Below, piece by piece: positions 24,269-28,721 of a stretch of 28,721 nucleotides of DNA. The stretch comes from Bacteroidales bacterium (GTDB lineage Bacteria; Bacteroidota; Bacteroidia; Bacteroidales; P3). Each line of letters starts with the position of its first letter. The first letter of the stretch is position 1. The notes under the pieces are model-generated. The model was not told where the DNA came from. It made no database searches and saw only the letters and a list, made by a program, of their open reading frames with translations. Location: the NCBI GenBank assembly GCA_017618625.1, contig JAFZTV010000087.1, forward strand, positions 1-28,721, read 5' to 3'. Position numbers and translations under genes: made by a program.

Positions 24269-24342
24269 GGCCCCGTAGCTCAGCTGGATAGAGCAACTGC
24301 CTTCTAAGCAGTAGGTCCTGCGTTCGAATCGCAGCAGGGTCA
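24269..24342 (+). tRNA. tRNA-Arg (anticodon TCT)
   Basis: A 74-nt tRNA. The anticodon TCT (24303-24305) is in loop CTTCTAA closed by ACTGC/GCAGT, the D-stem is GCTC/GAGC, the T-stem CTGCG/CGCAG. The acceptor strands GGCCCCG and CAGGGTC pair with one G-U wobble (G2-U71) and one mismatch, C6 against A67 (24274, 24336). It reads AGA/AGG. CCA is not encoded. Confidence 0.95.
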
Positions 24343-24349
24343 CATTCTA

Positions 24350-24384
24350 AAGAGCCGTTATCGGGTACGATACCGGCTCTTTTT
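24350..24384 (+). terminator. Terminator of the tRNA cluster
   Basis: A two-part stem AGAGCCG/CGGCTCT (24351-24380) with an inner TATCG/CGATA and a GGTA loop, followed by TTTTT. A strong intrinsic terminator just after tRNA-Arg and 30 bases before luxS. Confidence 0.88.
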
Positions 24385-24414
24385 CATTAGGGAAATAATC
24401 AAAAAACAATAATT

Positions 24415-24945
24415 ATGGATCTTATACCAAGCTTTCAAGTTGACCACACCAATCTAGAACCCGGCATCTATGTCTCCCGCACTGATATTCAGGGAAACGT
24501 CAAGATTATAACCTTTGACTTAAGGATGACCGCGCCAAACAGAGAGCCTGCCATAAACATTGCAGCGATGCACACTCTCGAACATCTGATTGCAACATAC
24601 CTCAGAAACCGCGAGGGGTTTAAGGATACCATGATTTACTTTGGCCCGATGGGATGCCTTACGGGCTCCTATCTGATTGTGTCCGAGGGCAAAGACGACA
24701 ACCGCTATACCCCTGAGACTTTAAAAGACATAGTCATTGACGCACTGAAATTTGTGGAGGATTACGAAGGGGAAGTACCCGGAACCACACCGCAGACATG
24801 CGGCAACTACCTGATGCACGACCTGCCCATGGCTAAATACGAAGCAACCCGCTATCGTAAAAGACTACAAGAACATTTTGTCTCGGAATATCCCAAAGCG
24901 GCAAGACCCGTAAGCAAAGAGGGTATTGTTTTCCACGATGCATAA
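24415..24945 (+). CDS. luxS: S-ribosylhomocysteine lyase (LuxS)
   Basis: A 176-aa metalloenzyme that splits S-ribosylhomocysteine into homocysteine and DPD, the precursor of autoinducer-2, and so recycles the product of methylation reactions. The metal ligands are the HTLEH motif (H53, H57) and the Cys in PQTCGNYLMHDL (C129); the catalytic Cys lies in GPMGCLTGSY (C81). Length is slightly above the usual 155-170 because of a C-terminal extension. It begins 30 bases behind the tRNA terminator; no TAnnTTTG box was found in that short gap, nor a SAM- or SAH-type riboswitch. An AraC-type regulator gene follows 53 bases downstream in the same direction. Confidence 0.96.
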   Translation: MDLIPSFQVDHTNLEPGIYVSRTDIQGNVKIITFDLRMTAPNREPAINIAAMHTLEHLIATYLRNREGFKDTMIYFGPMGCLTGSYLIVSEGKDDNRYTPETLKDIVIDALKFVEDYEGEVPGTTPQTCGNYLMHDLPMAKYEATRYRKRLQEHFVSEYPKAARPVSKEGIVFHDA

Positions 24946-24998
24946 TTCCGAAAGTCCGTTTAGAGCATAATCCTTCAAACGCCGGAAACAACCAACAG

Positions 24999-25886
24999 GT
25001 GGCCATACATTATATACCCAACCCCAAATACGCCGACACTATATGTGCATTCAGTACTGAGTGTTCAAAATATCTGAACACCGAAGACAGCTATGTATCG
25101 ACAGGTTGGACACTTTGGCAAATCGTCAACGGAGAGATAGAATACAGCGTTGACGACAGTATGCGACACGGCTATGCTCATCACATACTGCTTTTTGCGC
25201 CACAGGACAAAATAAGGATTCATTACTTTTCAGAAAACCTGAATGTGTCGGTACTATGTGTTGAGGAGTCGCTGATGAGTAGCGCTCTGAGAACCAACAC
25301 CTCGAAACAAAAACTGCTGACCCTGCCTATTTTGCTGAAACAGAGCGACGGGATTGAGATGCACCACGCCGAGTTAAGCGAGAAAGCGCGCACAGAACTG
25401 CACAACATCTTCAGCATGCTCATAGGCCGCGTGCCACCCGCCACATCTTTGGAATCCATCGAACTGGCAATGCCATTGGTTGAGGCAATGGTATTGCTTG
25501 TGTTCGAAACAATCGGAGTGTCGCACAACACCATTCGCCCCGAGTCGCGTATGGAGAAGATTACCACCGACTTCATGGTCTCGCTGCCAATCAATTATCT
25601 GGAGCACCAAGATGTGGGATTTTACGCAGCACAAGCCTGCGTGTCTGTGAAATATTTCACAGCGGTGATAAAAAAGATGACCGCCGCCACTCCTGTCGAA
25701 TGGATTAACCGTATGATTACAACCAAGGCACGCGAACTGCTGTGGCTTACCGACAAAACCGTGAACAGCATTTCAGACGAACTGAAGTTCTCCTCTCCGT
25801 CGGTATTTATCCGTTTTTTTCACCGACGCACCGGCTGCACGCCTGAGCGTTACAAATCCTTGCAAAAACAGAAACACAGACTGTAG
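24999..25886 (+). CDS. AraC-family transcriptional regulator, GTG start
   Basis: A 295-aa regulator. The C-terminal ~100 residues form the AraC/XylS DNA-binding domain with two helix-turn-helix units; VGFYAAQACVSVKYFTAVIKKMTAATPVEWINRMITTKA and SDELKFSSPSVFIRFFHRRTGCTPERYKSL are the classic blocks. The N-terminal ~180 residues would sense a ligand (cupin-like start WTLWQIVNGEIEYSVDD) and are not assignable to a specific inducer. The start is GTG at 24999; the first in-frame ATG lies about 54 codons further on and would cut into the sensor domain. It sits 53 bases behind luxS and before an S46 peptidase that has its own promoter. Targets are unknown. Confidence 0.88.
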   Translation: MAIHYIPNPKYADTICAFSTECSKYLNTEDSYVSTGWTLWQIVNGEIEYSVDDSMRHGYAHHILLFAPQDKIRIHYFSENLNVSVLCVEESLMSSALRTNTSKQKLLTLPILLKQSDGIEMHHAELSEKARTELHNIFSMLIGRVPPATSLESIELAMPLVEAMVLLVFETIGVSHNTIRPESRMEKITTDFMVSLPINYLEHQDVGFYAAQACVSVKYFTAVIKKMTAATPVEWINRMITTKARELLWLTDKTVNSISDELKFSSPSVFIRFFHRRTGCTPERYKSLQKQKHRL

Positions 25887-25919
25887 CGGACATCATGTCA
25901 ATATGTTCAATAAAATAAG

Positions 25920-25927
25920 TATCTTTG
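25920..25927 (+). promoter_or_regulatory. Bacteroidota -7 box for the S46 peptidase gene
   Basis: TATCTTTG, exact -7 consensus. Transcription would start near 25934, downstream of the ATG at 25903 and upstream of the ATG at 25948, which decides the peptidase start. Confidence 0.7.
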
Positions 25928-25947
25928 TACCCCATAAATTTCGATAT

Positions 25948-28107
25948 ATGAAAAACACAATCCATTCTTTCAAACCTACATTTTTCAGTTTGACACTGGC
26001 CCTGTTCCTCCCGCTTTTCGCCATAGCCGACGAGGGCATGTGGATACCCATGCTGCTCTCGAAGAACGAGGCGGCCATGCAGAAAGCCGGCATGCATATC
26101 TCGGCAAAGGACATCTACGACATCAACAACGCCTGTCTGAAAGACGCCGTAGTGCTCTTCGGCTCAGGCTGTACGGGCGAATATGTCTCAGACCAGGGAC
26201 TGCTGCTCACCAACCACCACTGTGGCTATTCATTCATAGTTCGCCACAGTACAGTGGCCAACGACTACCTGACTCACGGTTTCTGGGCCGCCAGCCGCGA
26301 ACAGGAGCTGCCGTGTCCGGGTCTTACGGTCACTCGTCTGGTGAGGATGGACGATGTCACAGAGCAGGTGTTGAAAGGGGTGGGCAAAGATGATGACGAG
26401 GCTACCCGCAGCAACAAGATTGAGGAGAACATCTCCAACATAATCAAAGAGAGGACTGCAGGCACCCACTACAAGGCCGTAATCAAGCCGTTCTACTACG
26501 GCAACCAGTATTTCATCTATATCAACGAGGTGTTCACCGATGTGCGTCTGGTAGGTGCTCCTCCGTCGAATATCGGCAAGTTCGGCGGCGACACGGACAA
26601 CTGGATGTGGCCCCGCCACACAGGCGACTTCTCGATGTTCCGCGTCTATGCCGACAAGGATGGCAAGCCGGCGGATTTTAGCAAGGACAACGTCCCATAC
26701 CGTCCGCTCAAGCACATGACCATCTCGCTCAAGGGTGTGGACGAGGACGACTTCACCTTCGTCTTCGGCTATCCAGGCACCACTAAACGCTACGTCACCC
26801 ACGATGAGGTTGACCTGGCCGCCAACGGAACCAACCCGATACGCATAGGTCTTCGCGACATACGGCTGAAACACTATAAAAGCGCCATGGAGCAATCGAC
26901 CAAGCAGCGGCTTCGCTATGCCTCGAAGGTGGCATCGATAGCCAACGGTTGGAAGAAGTGGCAAGGCGAAAGCCTCGGTATCGAACGACTGGAAGGTGTA
27001 GCTCAGAAGAAAGAGCAGGAGCGGCAGTTCCGTCAGTGGGCCAGTGACAAGCCTGAATATGCAAAGGTGCTGGACGAGCTGGAGAAGAACTATGACAAAC
27101 TACGCCCCGTAGAAACAGAATGGACCTACTTCAACGAAGGCATAATGGCCTCCGACTTCATGAACCGCACATACAAACTGTGGAAGGTGCTGCGCGACAC
27201 CCAGTTCGACGACTCCATCGCTCACGAGCAGTGTGAAAGTCTCATCGCCGAAAACGAACGCTTCTTCGACGACTTCGCCATGCACTCCCCTACCGACCGC
27301 GCCATCTTTGTCGAGACGGCACTTTACGTATGGAAAGCCGGACAGCTCTCCTTCCTCGACAAGAAATACCACAGTGAGGCCGAAGTACGCAAATTCTTCG
27401 AAGGGCTCTACGACAACTCCATACTCAACAACAAGGACAAATATAATAAGTTCCTCCGCTCATACCGCGTAAAAAACTACACCAAGGTTGTATCGGGAGG
27501 CGTGCCGGCCGTCGATTTCTTCAACGTAGCATACTCCCATGCCTACACCGCCGAAAAGCGGGACATCCACACTTCTGCCCGCAACAACATCAACCGCCTG
27601 ATGCGCACCTATATCAAGGGGCAGATGGCGATGTTTCCAGACAGCAACTTCTTCCCCGACGCCAACCTGACTCTGCGTGTGACCTACGGACACGTGAAAG
27701 GATTCGAACCTGTGGACGGCGTCTATTACAAGCCCTACACCACCCTCGACGGAATCATACAGAAAGAGAACCCCAACATCTACGACTACGTGGTGGAGCC
27801 TCGCCTGAAAGAGCTCTACCGCAGCAAAGACTATGGTCGATATGCCAACGCTAAAGGCGAGATGCCTGTGGCGTTCATCGCAACCAACCACACCACTGGC
27901 GGCAACTCGGGAAGCCCCGTACTCAACGCCGACGGACAACTCATAGGCATCAACTTCGACCGCTGCTGGGAGGGAACGATGAGCGACCTGCTATTCGACC
28001 CCAACTACTGCCGCAACATCTCGCTTGACATACGCTACTGCCTATTTGTCATCGACAAATTCGCCGGTGCCAAACATCTGGTGGACGAAATGACGATAGT
28101 GCAGTAA
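25948..28107 (+). CDS. S46-family dipeptidyl-peptidase, DPP11-like
   Basis: A 719-aa exported serine peptidase that removes dipeptides from the N-terminus of oligopeptides in the periplasm. Residues 1-27 are a signal peptide ending AIA, before DEGMW, the conserved S46 start. The catalytic triad is H91 (LLTNHHCGYSF), D227 (WPRHTGDFSMFRVY) and S654 (TGGNSGSPVLNADG). Residue 672 (GINFDRCWEG), 18 after the serine, is Arg. In Porphyromonas the matching position is Arg in DPP11, which prefers Asp/Glu at P1, and Gly in DPP7, which prefers hydrophobic residues; the Arg therefore points to DPP11. Helical S46 domain between about 270 and 570. I chose ATG 25948 because the promoter -7 box is just upstream and the signal peptide begins there. 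Confidence 0.92.
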   Translation: MKNTIHSFKPTFFSLTLALFLPLFAIADEGMWIPMLLSKNEAAMQKAGMHISAKDIYDINNACLKDAVVLFGSGCTGEYVSDQGLLLTNHHCGYSFIVRHSTVANDYLTHGFWAASREQELPCPGLTVTRLVRMDDVTEQVLKGVGKDDDEATRSNKIEENISNIIKERTAGTHYKAVIKPFYYGNQYFIYINEVFTDVRLVGAPPSNIGKFGGDTDNWMWPRHTGDFSMFRVYADKDGKPADFSKDNVPYRPLKHMTISLKGVDEDDFTFVFGYPGTTKRYVTHDEVDLAANGTNPIRIGLRDIRLKHYKSAMEQSTKQRLRYASKVASIANGWKKWQGESLGIERLEGVAQKKEQERQFRQWASDKPEYAKVLDELEKNYDKLRPVETEWTYFNEGIMASDFMNRTYKLWKVLRDTQFDDSIAHEQCESLIAENERFFDDFAMHSPTDRAIFVETALYVWKAGQLSFLDKKYHSEAEVRKFFEGLYDNSILNNKDKYNKFLRSYRVKNYTKVVSGGVPAVDFFNVAYSHAYTAEKRDIHTSARNNINRLMRTYIKGQMAMFPDSNFFPDANLTLRVTYGHVKGFEPVDGVYYKPYTTLDGIIQKENPNIYDYVVEPRLKELYRSKDYGRYANAKGEMPVAFIATNHTTGGNSGSPVLNADGQLIGINFDRCWEGTMSDLLFDPNYCRNISLDIRYCLFVIDKFAGAKHLVDEMTIVQ

Positions 28108-28164
28108 TACAACCACTCCAACCAAAAACTTGACACATATAGCTGAAATCTCAAAACTATTTAG

Positions 28165-28172
28165 TATCTTTG
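28165..28172 (+). promoter_or_regulatory. Bacteroidota -7 box for tnaA
   Basis: TATCTTTG, exact -7 consensus, about 195 bases upstream of the tnaA start. This leaves an unusually long leader of about 188 bases compared with 20-40 for the other genes here. TTTGAGA/TCTCAAA (28189-28221) can pair in the leader. Confidence 0.65.
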
Positions 28173-28269
28173 CCTCCGTGAAGCAGAATTTGAGATACAA
28201 CCTATACTTCTCTCTCTCAAACCTTTTTCTGAACATCAAGAAAAGGGACATTTTCCTTTGCTAGTTTCT

Positions 28270-28347
28270 ATGGCTCACACTTGCAGCCACCGTTTCCCCT
28301 ATACTCCCATAGGCGGTTTGGTTGCTTATTTATTGATTAATTATTAA
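28270..28347 (+). CDS. Possible 25-codon leader ORF upstream of tnaA
   Basis: An ATG-initiated ORF ([16 protein letters not shown] to LLINY, then TAA) lies wholly within the tnaA leader and stops 19 bases before the tnaA ATG. E. coli tnaA is controlled by a 24-codon leader peptide, TnaC, through tryptophan-induced ribosome stalling, but TnaC needs a Trp residue and this ORF has none. It may be chance or use another signal. Confidence 0.25.
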   Translation: MAHTCSHRFPYTPIGGLVAYLLINY

Positions 28348-28366
28348 TTACTTAAAACATAAAACT

Positions 28367-28721
28367 ATGGAACTACCATTTGCAGAAGCTTGGAAAATCA
28401 AGATGGTTGAACCCATTAAGAAATCCACACGTGAACAACGCGAAAAATGGCTCCTCGAAGCCCACAACAACATCTTCATGCTGAAGAGCGACTACGTTTA
28501 CATCGACCTGCTGACCGACTCTGGCACTGGTGCCATGAGTGACCGTCAGTGGAGCGCCATGATGATGGGCGACGAGAGCTACGGCGGCGCACGCTCGTTC
28601 TACCACATGAAGGACACCATCACCGATATCACCGGCTTTGAGTATGTCATCCCCACCCACCAAGGCCGTGCTGCCGAGAACGTGATGTTCAGCTATCTGG
28701 TAAAGCCCGGCATGGTAATCC
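28367..28721 (+). CDS. tnaA: Tryptophanase, N-terminal part (cut by the window end)
   Basis: The first 118 codons of a PLP-dependent tryptophanase, which turns tryptophan into indole, pyruvate and ammonia. The opening [20 protein letters not shown] and the blocks [26 protein letters not shown] and [19 protein letters not shown] are typical of the Bacteroides enzyme. The related tyrosine phenol-lyase shares the DSGTGAMS and THQGRAAE motifs, so the lyase type is likely but not certain from this part. The PLP lysine lies beyond the window. It has its own promoter and a long leader. Confidence 0.88.
   Translation, partial: MELPFAEAWKIKMVEPIKKSTREQREKWLLEAHNNIFMLKSDYVYIDLLTDSGTGAMSDRQWSAMMMGDESYGGARSFYHMKDTITDITGFEYVIPTHQGRAAENVMFSYLVKPGMVI

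Noticed and set aside
28178..28264. A GTG-initiated 28-codon ORF at the 5' end of the tnaA leader
   Set aside because: Its start would fall on the predicted transcription start with no leader, and it contains no Trp or other recognisable control feature.

Overview
The window looks like a chromosomal segment of a Bacteroidota bacterium, most likely order Bacteroidales. The signs are: repeated -7 boxes of the form TAnnTTTG (mostly TATCTTTG) in front of genes; weak or absent Shine-Dalgarno sequences; type IX secretion (T9SS) C-terminal sorting domains; an S46 dipeptidyl-peptidase; a viroplasmin-type RNase H; a bifunctional RibBA; and a Bacteroides-like tryptophanase start. Family or genus cannot be fixed from this sequence alone.

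Layout. Positions 73-6041, minus strand: two secreted proteins of unknown function (one with a T9SS tail), a tightly overlapping four-gene cassette (ECF sigma factor, three-helix membrane protein, single-pass protein, lipoprotein) and a family 2 glycosyltransferase. Positions 6114-11313, minus strand: a large secreted M14 zinc carboxypeptidase with ten InlB-like repeats and a T9SS tail, a GtrA-family membrane protein and a small secreted protein. Positions 11519-13433, plus strand: a YiiX-type permuted NlpC/P60 lipoprotein and an iron-containing alcohol dehydrogenase. Positions 13540-15304, minus strand: RNase H and an Ig-like/FISUMP-like lipoprotein. Positions 15360-23922, plus strand: a mostly housekeeping block with a MenA/UbiA prenyltransferase, lepA (GTG start), ribBA, a ZapB-like protein, zapA, a probable 6S-like RNA, rny (split by a frame change), lgt and gpmA. 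Positions 23936-24384: a promoter, tRNA-Ser(GCT), tRNA-Pro(TGG), tRNA-Arg(TCT) and two hairpin terminators. Positions 24415-28721: luxS, an AraC-type regulator, a DPP11-like S46 peptidase and the start of tnaA, which runs off the window.

How the genes fit together. Extracytoplasmic proteolysis (M14, S46) and amino-acid catabolism (tryptophanase) suggest a peptide-using lifestyle. Lgt supports the several lipoproteins. MenA-type prenylation points to menaquinone respiration. The sigma cassette looks like an envelope-responsive regulatory unit.

Most notable observations. (1) A 157-nt RNA with a 14-bp closing stem, an internal bubble and a terminal T-run lies between zapA and rny, the same zapA-adjacent position that 6S RNA occupies in E. 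coli. (2) rny is broken into a 45-aa membrane anchor and a 468-aa catalytic ORF joined by an ATGA overlap. (3) A family of short word repeats begins at the stop codons of at least six genes and fills the spacers behind them. (4) The four-gene sigma cassette has three consecutive overlaps. (5) The first gene shows a sharp base-composition break between an AT-rich body and a GC-rich linker plus sorting domain. There is no CRISPR array, insertion sequence, rRNA or prophage in the window, and no gene-free stretch over 300 bases.
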